64,000 nucleotides of DNA from Acidipropionibacterium acidipropionici (GTDB lineage: Bacteria > Actinomycetota > Actinomycetes > Propionibacteriales > Propionibacteriaceae): contig NZ_CP013126.1 in the NCBI RefSeq assembly GCF_001441165.1, forward strand, positions 2,075,551 to 2,139,550, in the 5' to 3' direction. The notes beneath the pieces were generated by a model. The model was not told where the DNA came from. It worked only from the letters and a program-made list of their open reading frames with translations, and made no database searches. A program made the translations under genes and the position numbers. Of this stretch, positions 21,684-32,697 are shown piece after piece. The first letter of the stretch is position 1, and the number at the start of each line of letters is the position of its first letter.

Positions 21684-21862
21684 GCAGCATCAAGGTGACG
21701 CAGATCAAGTCTGCGAACCGCGCCAAGGCGAATCAGAAGGAGTCGCTGCGCAGCCTGGGGCTCAAGCGCATCGGTGACAGCGTGGTGAGGGAGGACCGCC
21801 CCGAGTTCCGGGGTATGGCCAACACCGTGCGTCACCTCGTGACCGTCGAAGAGGTGGACTGA
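21680..21862 (+). CDS. rpmD: 50S ribosomal protein L30
   Basis: A small 50S protein of 60 residues. The signature is [21 protein letters not shown]. The start overlaps the rpsE stop by 4 bp and rplO begins 1 bp after its stop. Confidence 0.96.
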   Translation: MSSIKVTQIKSANRAKANQKESLRSLGLKRIGDSVVREDRPEFRGMANTVRHLVTVEEVD

Positions 21863-21863
21863 T

Positions 21864-22304
21864 ATGGCAATCAAGCTTCATGACCTGAGGCCCGCCCCCG
21901 GAGCCAAGACCGCCCGTACCCGTGTGGGTCGTGGCGAGGGCTCCAAGGGCAAGACCGCGGGACGCGGCACCAAGGGAACCGGGGCTCGTAAGAACGTGCC
22001 CGAGGGCTTCCAGGGTGGCCAGATGCCGATTCACATGCAGCTCCCGAAGCTGCGCGGCTTCAAGAACCCGTTCCGCACCGAGTACCAGGTGGTCAACCTG
22101 GACAAGCTCACCGCCCTGTTCCCCGAGGGTGGCGCGGTGAGCGTCGAGGATCTGGTCGCCAAGGGCGCCGTCCGCGACAATGAGCTGGTCAAGGTGCTCG
22201 GCGGCGGCGAGGTGAGCGTCAAGCTCGACCTGGTCGTCGACGCCTGGTCGGGCTCGGCCAAGGAGAAGATCGAGAAGGCCGGAGGCTCCCTGACCGCTCG
22301 CTGA
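21864..22304 (+). CDS. rplO: 50S ribosomal protein L15
   Basis: L15 is a late assembly protein of the 50S. The 146 residues show the Gly-rich N-terminal arm ([21 protein letters not shown]) and the C-terminal [25 protein letters not shown]. It is the last gene of the spc block here; secY, usually next, is 7.3 kb away beyond a peptide transporter operon. Confidence 0.97.
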   Translation: MAIKLHDLRPAPGAKTARTRVGRGEGSKGKTAGRGTKGTGARKNVPEGFQGGQMPIHMQLPKLRGFKNPFRTEYQVVNLDKLTALFPEGGAVSVEDLVAKGAVRDNELVKVLGGGEVSVKLDLVVDAWSGSAKEKIEKAGGSLTAR

Positions 22305-22349
22305 GCGGCCGCGGACCACGGCATTGCGCCCCTCGCGGGGCGTCAATGA

Positions 22350-22391
22350 GATGGCGGTGATGAACCCGAAATCGGGTTCATCACCGCCATC
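22350..22391 (+). terminator. Rho-independent terminator after rplO
   Basis: Arms of 20 nt (22350-22369 and 22372-22391) are perfectly complementary around a GAAATC turn, followed by the T-rich TTGCTGTTT. It closes the spc transcript and separates it from the peptide transporter operon. Confidence 0.88.
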
Positions 22392-22628
22392 TTGCTGTTT
22401 CTCGCCGGATTCCGGAGGGGTGACAGGTCCGAAGGTTGCGAATTGGTTTCGATCGGCTCCATCGCCCGAAAGCACGTGTAACATCAGGGCAGCCGAGGGG
22501 AGTGCAGCGATTTTCGCGGGCGCCCCACGGGCCCGGGAGGGGCGGGTTCCGCCCGTTCTTCCGGCCGGATCGGCCGACTTCCTCGTTGGCCGACGCCGTG
22601 GGCCCGTCCCAGCCAGGAAAGGACGCTC
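22392..22628 (+). other. Upstream region of the peptide transporter operon
   Basis: These 237 bp contain no gene. A TGTAACAT extended -10-like sequence near 22480 is the best promoter candidate but lacks a matching -35. The ribosome binding site AGGAAAGGA lies just before the GTG at 22629. Confidence 0.35.
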
Positions 22629-23612
22629 GTGCTCAGATATGTGGTGCGCCGCCTCGTCAACTACGCGATCCTGCTGTTCATCGCGGTGTCCCTGGCCTAT
22701 CTGGTGGCCTCGGCGACACTGGATCCGCGGCTCGCATATGACTGGCAGAACCCGAACCTCAACCGGGCCTCGGTCTACGCGAAGCTCACCCAGTACAACA
22801 TCAACCCGCTGACCAGCGTCTGGGAGAGGTACGGACACTGGCTCAACATGGTGTTCCTGCACTGGGACTGGGGATTCACCCCCAAGAGCGAGTCGGTGAA
22901 CGTACTGCTGGGCACCAGGGTTGGCGTCTCGCTGCGGCTCATCGTCCTGGGCACTCTCATCGGCATGGTCGGCGGGGTGGCCGTCGGCGCCTGGTCGGCT
23001 GTCCGCCAGTACCGCTGGAGCGACCGAATCGTGTCCTTCCTGTGCCTGTTGTTCGTCTCGATGCCCGTCATGGTGCTCGCCGTGCTGCTCCAGATGGGAG
23101 CCACCAGGATCAATCAGGCGACCGGCGCCGACGTCTTCCAGTTCATCGGTGAATCGGGCAGCCATGGGGACTACTTCGGCGCGGCATTCCTCAATCGACT
23201 ACAGCATCTGCTGTTACCGACGATCTCCTTGTCGGTGATGGGAATCGCCAGCTACTCGCGGTATCAGCGCAATCTCATGCTGGACACCCTGGGCGCCGAT
23301 TATGTGCGGACCGCCCGGGCCAAGGGGCTTCGCAAGAGCAAGGCCATCCGGCACCACGCGCTGCGCAATGCCATCATCCCGATGGCCACCTACTTCGCCT
23401 TCGGCGTCGCCACCGTGTTCACCGGTGCCGCGATCACCGAGAAGGTCTACGGCTGGCACGGGATGGGCTCCTACTCCGTCGATTCCATCACCGGGCAGGA
23501 CATCAACGGCACAGTCGGCATCGTGGCCTTCTCGGGAGTGTGCACGCTGGCCGGTGCGCTGCTCTCCGACATTCTGATCGCCATCATCGATCCGCGCGTG
23601 CGGGCCCGCTGA
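22629..23612 (+). CDS. Peptide ABC transporter permease, DppB/OppB type
   Basis: The first permease of an oligopeptide or dipeptide importer in the cytoplasmic membrane. The 327 residues begin LRYVVRRLVNYAILLFIAV, the typical amphipathic N-terminus and first membrane helix. The ATPase-contact EAA loop is DYVRTARAKGLRKSKAIRHHALRNA. It starts at a GTG with AGGAAAGGA upstream. oppC-like, fused oppDF-like and binding-protein genes follow in order. Confidence 0.93.
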   Translation: MLRYVVRRLVNYAILLFIAVSLAYLVASATLDPRLAYDWQNPNLNRASVYAKLTQYNINPLTSVWERYGHWLNMVFLHWDWGFTPKSESVNVLLGTRVGVSLRLIVLGTLIGMVGGVAVGAWSAVRQYRWSDRIVSFLCLLFVSMPVMVLAVLLQMGATRINQATGADVFQFIGESGSHGDYFGAAFLNRLQHLLLPTISLSVMGIASYSRYQRNLMLDTLGADYVRTARAKGLRKSKAIRHHALRNAIIPMATYFAFGVATVFTGAAITEKVYGWHGMGSYSVDSITGQDINGTVGIVAFSGVCTLAGALLSDILIAIIDPRVRAR

Positions 23613-23622
23613 GGAGGACGAG

Positions 23623-24615
23623 ATGACCGAACCGAATTTCACCTCCACGCCGGCCGCTGAGCGTCCCAACGACGCCGTCGACGTCGCCCCGCTGACCGAA
23701 CCCGTGCTCGACCCCTCCCAGGAACCCCAGGGAGTGACCAGGAGCGGCAAACACCTGTCGCGCTGGCAACTGATCCTGCGCCGTTTCTGGCGGTCCAAGG
23801 GAGCCCGGGTGGGCGTCGTCGGGCTGGCGCTGATCCTCATCCTCGCCCTGGTGGGGCCGTTCATCGCCAACTGGGACTACTTCTACTCCGATGACATGGC
23901 GTTCCTGTCCCCGCCCGACTCGGTGCACTGGTTGGGCACCAACCAGGGCGGATTCGACGTCTTCGCGATGACCATCGAGGGGCTGCGCAAGTCTCTGCTC
24001 ATCGGCTTCGCGGTGGCCGCCATCATCGAGGTGCTGGCCGCCCTCATCGGGGCGGCGGCCGCCTACTTCGGCAAGACCGTCGAGAAAGTCCTGCTCTGGT
24101 TCACCGACCTGCTCCTGGTGATCCCCTCCTTCCTGCTGATCGCGATCATCTCCCAGCACACCGGCGGGAGGAAGAGCTCCACCTGGCTGCTGATCCTGCT
24201 GCTGGCCGCCTTCTCCTGGATGCTGTCGGCCCGTGTGGTGCGGGCCATGACGCTGTCGGTGGTGAGCCTGGACTACGTCACCGCCGCCAAGTTCATGTCG
24301 GTGCCGTCCTTCGTGGTGATCGTCAAGCACGTGATCCCCAACATCGCCTCCTACCTCATCATCGACTTCACCCTCGGCGTCGTGAGTGCCGTGATGAGCG
24401 AGACCGCGCTGTCCTTCTTCGGTTTCGGTGTGCAGAAGCCCGAGACCTCCCTGGGCACCCTGCTGGCCGACGGGATGACCTCGGCCACCACCTCCCCGTG
24501 GATCTTCCTGACCCCGGCCACAGTGCTGGTGATCACCCTGTTGAGCGTGAACTTCATCGGCGACGCCCTGCGCGACGCCATCGACCCGTCGTCCAAGTCA
24601 GGTGGTCAGGCATGA
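23623..24615 (+). CDS. Peptide ABC transporter permease, DppC/OppC type
   Basis: The second permease of the importer. The 330-residue protein has a cytoplasmic N-terminal tail of about 50 residues, including the OppC_N region (LILRRFWRSKGARVGVVGLALILIL), and about six membrane helices. The EAA region is YVTAAKFMSVPSFVVIVKHVIPN. GAGGAGGA precedes the ATG. Its stop overlaps the ATPase start by 4 bp. Confidence 0.93.
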   Translation: MTEPNFTSTPAAERPNDAVDVAPLTEPVLDPSQEPQGVTRSGKHLSRWQLILRRFWRSKGARVGVVGLALILILALVGPFIANWDYFYSDDMAFLSPPDSVHWLGTNQGGFDVFAMTIEGLRKSLLIGFAVAAIIEVLAALIGAAAAYFGKTVEKVLLWFTDLLLVIPSFLLIAIISQHTGGRKSSTWLLILLLAAFSWMLSARVVRAMTLSVVSLDYVTAAKFMSVPSFVVIVKHVIPNIASYLIIDFTLGVVSAVMSETALSFFGFGVQKPETSLGTLLADGMTSATTSPWIFLTPATVLVITLLSVNFIGDALRDAIDPSSKSGGQA

Positions 24616-26726
24616 GCCGCAAGTCCAGCGCGCCGGTCTTCGAGTCCAACGCCCTTCCTGAGCGTCAGGACGGGACGCCGGTACTGCAGATCCGGGACCT
24701 CAACGTCCGCTTCCCCTCCGAGGACGGCGTCGTGCACGCCGTGCGGGGAGTCGATCTCACCGTCCACGCCGGCGAGGTCGTCGGCCTGGTGGGGGAGTCC
24801 GGATCCGGCAAGTCGGTGACCTCCATGTCCGTGATGGGCCTGCTGGACGACACCGCGGAGGTGCAGGGATCGATCAAGCTCCACGGCACCGAGCTGCTCG
24901 GGCGCTCCGACGACTGGATGAGCCGGATCCGCGGCAAGAAGGTCGCCATGGTGTTCCAGGACCCGCTCAGCGCCCTGACCCCGGTGTACACGGTCGGCGA
25001 CCAGATCGTCGAGGCCCTCCAGGTCCACGGGAAGTACTCCGACCGGCAGGCCTGGGACCGGGCCCTGGAACTGCTGCGGATGGTGGGCATCCCCAATCCC
25101 GAGGTGCGCATCAAGAGCTTCCCCCACGAGTTCTCCGGAGGTATGCGCCAGCGGGTCGTGATCGCCATGGCCATCGCCAACGACCCGGATCTCATCATCG
25201 CCGACGAGCCGACCACGGCCCTCGACGTCACCATCCAGGCCCAGATCCTCGACCTGCTGAGGGTGGCCCAGCGCGAGACCCATGCCGGGGTCATCATGAT
25301 CACCCACGACCTGGGCGTAGTGGCCGGCCTGGCCGACCGCGTCGCGGTGATGTACGCCGGGCGGATCATCGAGCGCTCCAGCGTCGAGGACGCCTTCTAC
25401 CACTCCCGGCACCCCTACACGATCGGCCTCCTGGGCTCCCTGCCCAGGCCCGACCTGGACAAGGACGAGCCGCTGACGCCGGTGGAGGGCAATCCGCCCT
25501 CGCTGCTGGCGCTGCCCCCGGGCTGCCCCTTCTCCCCGCGCTGCCCGATGGTCACCGCCGAGTGCGTGGCCGCCGAGCCGGCACTGGTGCCCACCGACCG
25601 GCCCGACCACAACGCCGCCTGCATCCGGCACTCCGAGCTGGCCGGCAAGAAGTACGCCGACGTCTACCCCCGGGCCGACGTGCCCCCGGCGGCCGAGGAG
25701 CGCAGCCGCAGCGACGAGGTGATCCTGCACGTCGAGAACCTCGTGAAGACCTACCCCCTCATGAAGGGGGCGGTCTTCAAGCGCCGGGTCGGCACCGTGC
25801 ATGCCGTCGACCACATCTCCTTCGACATCCGGACCGGGGAGACCCTGGGCCTGGTGGGGGAGTCGGGCTGCGGCAAGACCACCACCATCATGTCGGTGCT
25901 GGAACTCGCCGCCCCCGAGGAGGGCAAGGTCGTGGTGCTCGGACACGACACCGCGGACCTGGCAAGGGCGGATCGCCGGAAGGTCCGGCAGGACCTGCAG
26001 GTCGTCTTCCAGGACCCGATGGCCTCCCTGGACCCGCGGCTGCCGATCTACGACATCATCGCCGAGCCGCTGAAGTACAACGGGTACCCGAAGGCCGACA
26101 TTCCGGGCCGGGTCGAGGAGTTGATGGATCTCGTGGGCCTGGAACCCGCCCACGCGAATCGGTATCCCCGAAATTTCTCCGGGGGCCAGAAACAGCGGGT
26201 GGGAATCGCCCGCGCGCTGGCTCTGGAACCGAAACTCCTGGTGCTCGACGAACCGGTCTCCGCGCTGGATGTGTCCATCCAGGCCGGGGTGCTCAATCTG
26301 TTGGAGAAACTGCGGATCGAGATGGGGCTGTCCTACCTCTTCGTCGCCCACGACCTGTCGGTGGTGAGGCACATCACCCACCGGGTGGCCGTGATGTATC
26401 TGGGCCACATTGTGGAACTCGGGCCGGTCTCCGACGTCTTCGACAATCCCGAGCATCCATACACTCAGGCGCTGCTGTCGGCGATTCCGGTGCCCGATCC
26501 CGCCAAGGAGAAGAGCCGGAGCCGGATTCTGCTCGAGGGGGACCTGCCCTCTCCCGCCAACCCGCCGAAGGGCTGCCCCTTCCACACCCGGTGCCCGAAG
26601 TTCAAGACACTGGATGACTCCGACAAGGCCCGTTGCACCGGCGAGGAGCCGCTCCTGGCCGCCACACCCGGCCACCAGGACCGGGAGGTGGCCTGCCACT
26701 TCCCCGAGGCCGTCGACGTCTTCTGA
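24612..26726 (+). CDS. Peptide ABC transporter, fused double ATPase (DppD-DppF type)
   Basis: Energises the peptide importer. OppD-like and OppF-like halves are fused in one 704-residue chain. The first half has Walker A GESGSGKS (about residue 60), signature FSGGMRQR and a Cys-rich C-terminal oligopeptide extension (CPFSPRCPM). The second half has Walker A GESGCGKT (about 414), signature FSGGQKQR and the same extension (CPFHTRCPKF). ATG 24612 overlaps the oppC-like stop. A fusion replaces the two separate subunits usual in enterobacteria and is common in actinobacteria. Confidence 0.93.
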   Translation: MSRKSSAPVFESNALPERQDGTPVLQIRDLNVRFPSEDGVVHAVRGVDLTVHAGEVVGLVGESGSGKSVTSMSVMGLLDDTAEVQGSIKLHGTELLGRSDDWMSRIRGKKVAMVFQDPLSALTPVYTVGDQIVEALQVHGKYSDRQAWDRALELLRMVGIPNPEVRIKSFPHEFSGGMRQRVVIAMAIANDPDLIIADEPTTALDVTIQAQILDLLRVAQRETHAGVIMITHDLGVVAGLADRVAVMYAGRIIERSSVEDAFYHSRHPYTIGLLGSLPRPDLDKDEPLTPVEGNPPSLLALPPGCPFSPRCPMVTAECVAAEPALVPTDRPDHNAACIRHSELAGKKYADVYPRADVPPAAEERSRSDEVILHVENLVKTYPLMKGAVFKRRVGTVHAVDHISFDIRTGETLGLVGESGCGKTTTIMSVLELAAPEEGKVVVLGHDTADLARADRRKVRQDLQVVFQDPMASLDPRLPIYDIIAEPLKYNGYPKADIPGRVEELMDLVGLEPAHANRYPRNFSGGQKQRVGIARALALEPKLLVLDEPVSALDVSIQAGVLNLLEKLRIEMGLSYLFVAHDLSVVRHITHRVAVMYLGHIVELGPVSDVFDNPEHPYTQALLSAIPVPDPAKEKSRSRILLEGDLPSPANPPKGCPFHTRCPKFKTLDDSDKARCTGEEPLLAATPGHQDREVACHFPEAVDVF

Positions 26727-26883
26727 GACGCGAAGGTCGCGGGCCGGTCAAGAATGAGTCACGGAACCATAACGATTGGCCTACGAACGTGAGACGGCCG
26801 GTCACATCCCGGTCCGATCATGACAGGCTCAGCTCAGCCACATGGTGCGGGCGACTTGGCCCGTGATGAATCGGAGGTCTCTG

Positions 26884-28608
26884 GTGCGCAAAGCGGCAAT
26901 CAACGCCATCGCCCTACTGGCGGTGGGGTCCCTGGCCCTGACGGGTTGCGGGCAGAAGAATCAGAACACGGGAGAGAAGCAGGCGGGCGCCACGAGCAGC
27001 GCCAATCTGAAGCTGTCGGACATGAATCCGCAGTCCCGCGACAAGGTGAAGGACGGCGGCTCGCTGAGGTACTCCATCAGCCTCCTCCCGCCGAACTGGA
27101 ACCCCCTCTCGGTGGACGGCAACGGCGTCGACAATTTGACGATCGCCCATTTCACCCTGCCGACCAACTTCGACTTCGACGAGAACGCGAAGCCGACCGT
27201 CAACAAGGACTACATGGAGTCCTACGACGTCAAGAAGGCCGCCGACAACGGCGGCAAGCTGCAGGTGACCCTGCACCTCAACCCCGACGCCAAGTGGAAC
27301 TCCGGGCGCACGATCGACTACACCGACTACCTCGCCACTTGGAAGGCCAACAACGGCACGAACCCGGCCTTCAAGCCCGCCACCACCGACGGCTTCAACC
27401 AGATCGAGAAGATCGAGAAGGGCGCCAAGGCCACCGACGTCGTCGTGACCTTCAAGTCCTCCTACCCGGACTGGACCAACGTCCTCGGCGCCTCTCCCTC
27501 GGTGCTGCCGAAGGAGGCCGTGACCGATCCGAAGGTCTACAACGAGGGGATGGGCAGCGCCAACTTCCACCCCGAGTGGCACACCGGCCCCTTCACCCTG
27601 GACAAGATCGATCAGGCACAGAAGACCATCACCCTCAAGCGCAATGACAAGTGGTGGGGCGACAAGGCCAAGCTCGACACCGTCTCCTTCCGTGAGCTCG
27701 ACGAGTCGGCGCAGACCAAGGCCTTCGCCAACAAGGAGATCGACGTCGTCGACACCATCATCACCAAGGACGGCTACAGCACCGCCAAGCAGCGCTCGGA
27801 CGCGGCGCTGCGCGAGGCCGGGCACCTGCAGTGGAGGCACTTCACCTTCAACTCGAAGGCCGGCGTGCTCGCCGACAAGAAGGTGCGCCAGGCCGTCGTC
27901 AAGGGCATCAACCGCGAGGCCATCGCCAGGTCCGACCTGGCCGGCCTGCCGGTCAATCCCAAGGACGTCATGCTGGGCAACCACTTCTTCATGCCCGGTC
28001 AGCCCGGATACAAGGACAACTCGACCAAGTACGATCCCGCCGCTGCCAAGAAGGAGCTCGACGCGGCCGGCTGGAAGATGAGCGGCGACTACCGGGTCAA
28101 GGACGGCAAGCAGCTGGCCTTCAACTACTCGATGCTGACCGGCGTGCCGACCTCTGAGAACGAGGGCGCCCTGCTGCAGCAGAACATGAAGGCGATCGGC
28201 ATCAAGGTGAACCTGGTCAACACGGCCTCGGACACCTACCAGAAGGTGCTGCAGAACCACAGCTTCGACACCATCTCGTTCACCTGGCAGGGCACCGACT
28301 GGCCGATGAACAACGTCCGCCAGATCTACGGCGCAGCCTCCGAGGGCTCCAAGCAGCCCAGCGAGTCGAACTACGCGCAGATCGTCGATCCGGCGATCGA
28401 GAAGCTCATCCCGCAGATCGACACCGAGGAGGATCAGACCAAGCGTCAGGACCTCACCAACCAGGCCGACAAGATCATCTGGGACAACGTCCACACGCTG
28501 CCGCTGTATCGGCGCGTGATGTTCACCGCGGTCCCGAAGAACCTCGCCAACTACGGCGCGGCGACCTTCCAGTCGTACCGTCCCGAGGACATCGGCTTCA
28601 CGAAGTGA
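26884..28608 (+). CDS. Peptide ABC transporter substrate-binding lipoprotein (family 5)
   Basis: The extracellular peptide-binding component. The 574 residues start at GTG 26884, with GGAGG 6 bp upstream, giving a clean lipoprotein signal (VRKAAINAIALLAVGSLALTGC) whose lipobox cysteine is near residue 23. ATG 26866 and 26842 are in-frame alternatives. The family 5 body includes LRYSISLLPPNWNPLS and HFTFNSKAGVLADKKVRQAVVKGINREAIA. It is last in the operon, 157 bp after the ATPase, and is followed by a strong terminator. Confidence 0.92.
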   Translation: MRKAAINAIALLAVGSLALTGCGQKNQNTGEKQAGATSSANLKLSDMNPQSRDKVKDGGSLRYSISLLPPNWNPLSVDGNGVDNLTIAHFTLPTNFDFDENAKPTVNKDYMESYDVKKAADNGGKLQVTLHLNPDAKWNSGRTIDYTDYLATWKANNGTNPAFKPATTDGFNQIEKIEKGAKATDVVVTFKSSYPDWTNVLGASPSVLPKEAVTDPKVYNEGMGSANFHPEWHTGPFTLDKIDQAQKTITLKRNDKWWGDKAKLDTVSFRELDESAQTKAFANKEIDVVDTIITKDGYSTAKQRSDAALREAGHLQWRHFTFNSKAGVLADKKVRQAVVKGINREAIARSDLAGLPVNPKDVMLGNHFFMPGQPGYKDNSTKYDPAAAKKELDAAGWKMSGDYRVKDGKQLAFNYSMLTGVPTSENEGALLQQNMKAIGIKVNLVNTASDTYQKVLQNHSFDTISFTWQGTDWPMNNVRQIYGAASEGSKQPSESNYAQIVDPAIEKLIPQIDTEEDQTKRQDLTNQADKIIWDNVHTLPLYRRVMFTAVPKNLANYGAATFQSYRPEDIGFTK

Positions 28609-28635
28609 TCCGATTCTGGTGATCTGATCCCGTGG

Positions 28636-28673
28636 GACAGGGGCGGTCCGGCTTCGGCCGGGCCGCCCCTGTC
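28636..28673 (+). terminator. Terminator of the peptide transporter operon
   Basis: A 17-bp stem (28636-28652 with 28657-28673) has one T-G wobble and a TTCG tetraloop, which is very stable. There is little T-run afterward. Confidence 0.82.
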
Positions 28674-28728
28674 ACCGTTCAGCACTGTGATGTTCCGCCC
28701 AGCCGGGTCCGTCGGCGCGGCTGCAGGG

Positions 28729-28799
28729 TCCCTGATGTGGCGTGAGGCGGCGCCGAACCGTCGCGTGATCCGCGGGCGCCAGTGGGCGCCACATTGGGT
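28729..28799. repeat. Family B inverted-end element, copy B1
   Basis: The right end CGCCACATTGGG is intact and the left end CCCTGATGTGGCG is slightly degenerate. The GC-rich interior is variable. It lies between the peptide-binding protein and the convergent PH-domain gene. Confidence 0.7.
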
Positions 28800-28841
28800 A
28801 CTGAATCACTGGGTACTGGGGATCGGGGAGGGGCGCGGAGA

Positions 28842-29441
28842 TCAGGCGAGGAAGGACAGCCCGACAAGCACCACGGTGATGATGATGGTCGTCCAGTTCG
28901 GACGCACTCGCACCGAGTCGCTGCGGATCCTGTCGTCGGAGGTCCGCTGCACCTGCTCGATCTCGATCAGCCGGGCCGCCGAGAAGGAGTCCAGGCTGGT
29001 GCGCACCGCCTGATCGCCCGCGTCGGGCACCACCGGCACCTCGGGGGCGCTGCGGGCGAACTTCTGGATCGACCCGCGGGCCGGCGCCGCCCAGGCCCGT
29101 ACCGCGCGGGTTCTGGGGGCGTGGCCGTCCGCCGATGCGTCGGCGGCGATCGTGAGGGTCAGCCCCCAGCGGCCCGAGACACCCTCCAGGCTCGCCCACC
29201 CGACATCCCAGACCCGCAGCTGGTTGATCACATGGACGCCGTCGTTGTCGATCCTGATCGAGGCCAGACCCCAGAACAACCAGGCCAGCCAGACGAAGAG
29301 CATCACGAAGGGGGCGTGCAGCAGGGCCTGGATCAGGCCGGTCACCGTGGCGTCCCAGACCAGCAGTCCGAGCGCCGCCGCCCCCAGCACCGCCGTCCCG
29401 ATCCTGCCCCCGCGCGAGGTGATGACAACCGGTGGGCGCAT
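28842..29441 (-). CDS. PH-domain membrane protein
   Basis: A protein of 199 residues with unknown role. Two hydrophobic helices lie near residues 14-60 (GTAVLGAAALGLLVW and APFVMLFVWLAWLFWG), followed by a bacterial PH-like region (IRIDNDGVHVINQLRVWDVGWASLEGVSGRWGLTLTI), the pattern of actinobacterial bPH_6 proteins. A C-terminal membrane helix follows (TTIIITVVLVGLSFLA). It is divergent from secY. Function is not inferred beyond the fold. Confidence 0.7.
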   Translation of the reverse strand: MRPPVVITSRGGRIGTAVLGAAALGLLVWDATVTGLIQALLHAPFVMLFVWLAWLFWGLASIRIDNDGVHVINQLRVWDVGWASLEGVSGRWGLTLTIAADASADGHAPRTRAVRAWAAPARGSIQKFARSAPEVPVVPDAGDQAVRTSLDSFSAARLIEIEQVQRTSDDRIRSDSVRVRPNWTTIIITVVLVGLSFLA

Positions 29442-29588
29442 ACTGACTCCTGATCCTGGGATGGCCTATTCGCGACGAGTTGATAGGCTACCCGCGCTGT
29501 GTCCTTGCCCCGATTCGGCATCCCCGGACGACGATCCGGAGGCCGGACCGTCTGCTGGGCGTGTAAATCGACCATTGAGAGAGCCCGA

Positions 29589-30910
<1,322 letters not shown>

Positions 30911-30914
<4 letters not shown>

Positions 30915-31480
30915 GACTTCTCATCATCGGAGCGCCCGGAGCGGGCAAGGGCACCCAGGCGACCGCGATCGCCGAGCACTACGGCATCCCGGCGGTCTCC
31001 ACGGGCGACATCTTCCGCGCGAACATCAAGGGCGGCACGGAGCTCGGCAAGAAGGTCAAGGCGATCATGGACGCCGGCGAGCTGGTCCCCGACCAGGTGA
31101 CCGACGAGATCGTGGCCGACCGCCTCGGAGCCGATGACGCGGCCTCCGGCTTCCTGCTCGACGGCTACCCCCGCAACCTTCATCAGGTGGAGGCACTGGA
31201 CAGCTATCTGAAGGCCGAGGGGCTGAGCCTCGACGCCGTGGTGAGCCTGGAGGTCGATCCCGAGCTGCTCACCGACAGGCTGCTCAAGCGGGCGGAGATC
31301 GAGGGCCGTGCCGACGACAACGAGGAGACCATCCGCAACCGGATGTCGGTGTACATCTCCCAGACCGAGCCGCTGATCGACCACTACCGTCAGGCCGGGC
31401 TCCTGGTACCGGTCGACGGCGTCGGGGAGATCTCGCAGGTGCGCGACCGCATCTTCTCGGCTCTGGATGCCAGGGCCTGA
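30911..31480 (+). CDS. adk: Adenylate kinase
   Basis: Catalyses ATP + AMP to 2 ADP in the cytoplasm. The 189-residue protein has the P-loop GAPGAGKGT at residues 7-15 and the AMP-binding [10 protein letters not shown]. It is the short form without a zinc-binding LID insertion, usual in actinobacteria. It overlaps secY by 4 bp and map by 1 bp. Confidence 0.97.
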
Positions 31481-32319
31481 TGCTGGGACGCAACCGGATC
31501 CAGATCAAGACCCCTGAGCAGATCCGCACCATGAGGCGCGCGGGTCTGGTGGTCGCCGAGGGACTGGCGGCGATGGGCGCCGCGGCGGTGCCGGGTGCCA
31601 CCACCGCCGATCTCGACAGGATCGGCCGCGAGGTGCTGGCCCGCAACAACGCCAGTTCCAACTTCCTCAACTACGGGGCCGACTGGGGCATCCCGCCCTA
31701 CCCGGGGGTCGCGTGCATCAGCGTCAACGAGGTGATCGTGCACGGCATCCCGGATGCCCGGGAGCTGCACGAGGGCGACACCGTGTCGGTGGACTACGGC
31801 GCGATCGTCGACGGATGGCACGGCGACGGGGCGCGGACCTTCCTGGTCGGCGATGTCTCCGATGAGGTGAGAGAGCTGTCGGAGGCCACCCGGGAGTCGA
31901 TGTGGGCCGGTATCGCCACCATCGCCGCCGGAGCCCGGATCGGCGATGTGTCCGCCGCCGTGCAGATCTCCCTGGAGTCCCACGAGCGGAGCTACGGCAT
32001 CATTCGCGAGTACACCGGCCACGGGATCGGAACCGAGATGCACATGGATCCCGACGTCCCGAACTGGGGCCGGGCCCACCGCGGCCCGCGGATCACCACC
32101 GGAATGTGCCTGTGCGTCGAGCCGATGGCCACTCTCGGATCCGAGGACACCGCCACCTTGGACGACGAGTGGACGGTGCGCACCGTCGACGGGTCCTGGG
32201 CCAGCCACTGGGAGAACACCGTGGCCGTGACCGACACCGGCCTGTGGGTGCTCACCGAGCCCGACGGCGGGAAGGCCGAGCTGGAGGCCAGGGGAGTCCC
32301 CTTCGGCCCGATCGACTGA
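31480..32319 (+). CDS. map: Methionine aminopeptidase, type I
   Basis: Removes the initiator methionine from nascent proteins. The 279 residues have the five metal ligands of the family: two Asp in VSVDYGAIVDGWHGDGARTF, His in GHGIGTEMHMDP, Glu in CVEPMATLGS and Glu in HWENTVAVTD. The ATG shares one base with the adk stop. A strong terminator follows, ending the secY-adk-map transcript. Confidence 0.97.
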   Translation: MLGRNRIQIKTPEQIRTMRRAGLVVAEGLAAMGAAAVPGATTADLDRIGREVLARNNASSNFLNYGADWGIPPYPGVACISVNEVIVHGIPDARELHEGDTVSVDYGAIVDGWHGDGARTFLVGDVSDEVRELSEATRESMWAGIATIAAGARIGDVSAAVQISLESHERSYGIIREYTGHGIGTEMHMDPDVPNWGRAHRGPRITTGMCLCVEPMATLGSEDTATLDDEWTVRTVDGSWASHWENTVAVTDTGLWVLTEPDGGKAELEARGVPFGPID

Positions 32320-32335
32320 ATCACAGCTGGATCTG

Positions 32336-32370
32336 AGAGGACGGCGCCCCGTTGTGGGGCGCCGTCCTCT
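32336..32370 (+). terminator. Terminator after map
   Basis: A 15-bp perfect stem (32336-32350 with 32356-32370) with a GTTGT loop, followed by GCTGT. It lies 16 bp after the map stop. Confidence 0.85.
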
Positions 32371-32414
32371 GCTGTACCCGGGCCCGGCGGGTCTTCCCAT
32401 GCCCGGGCGGGAAC

Positions 32415-32479
32415 GAGTTCTGCCATCAGGCGGGAGCCAGGTGGATATTCCACCTCCCGACGCTGTGGTGGCAGATCTC
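32415..32479. repeat. Family A 65-bp palindromic element, copy A6
   Basis: The ends are GAGTTCTGCCA and TGGCAGATCTC. The inner hairpin GGTGG-ATATT-CCACC pairs with bases different from other copies. Exactly 26 bp separate it from A7. Confidence 0.85.
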
Positions 32480-32505
32480 ATGGACGGGCGGCCCGGGGCT
32501 GAGAC

Positions 32506-32570
32506 GAGGTCTGCCCTGACAGCGGCGCCGAGTGGATAGTGCGGGTCGCCGCAGTGTGGTGGCAGATCTC
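32506..32570. repeat. Family A 65-bp palindromic element, copy A7
   Basis: The ends are GAGGTCTGCCC and TGGCAGATCTC with a GGATAGT centre. It is more diverged than the others but keeps the exact 65-bp length. It lies 128 bp before the DUF559 gene. Confidence 0.8.
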
Positions 32571-32697
32571 ATTCGTGGGCGGCTCGGACGCATCCGAGTT
32601 CCGACGGTTGTCCACAGGCGCCGCAACTGCCCGAGAAACTGTCCACAGAAGTTGGCGCTGCCGACAGATAGGGGTGTTCGGCAGCGATAACTGGGGT

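Noticed and set aside
24606-26699. Minus-strand open frame of 697 codons
   Set aside because: It is antisense to the fused peptide ABC ATPase with both Walker A motifs visible on the plus strand.
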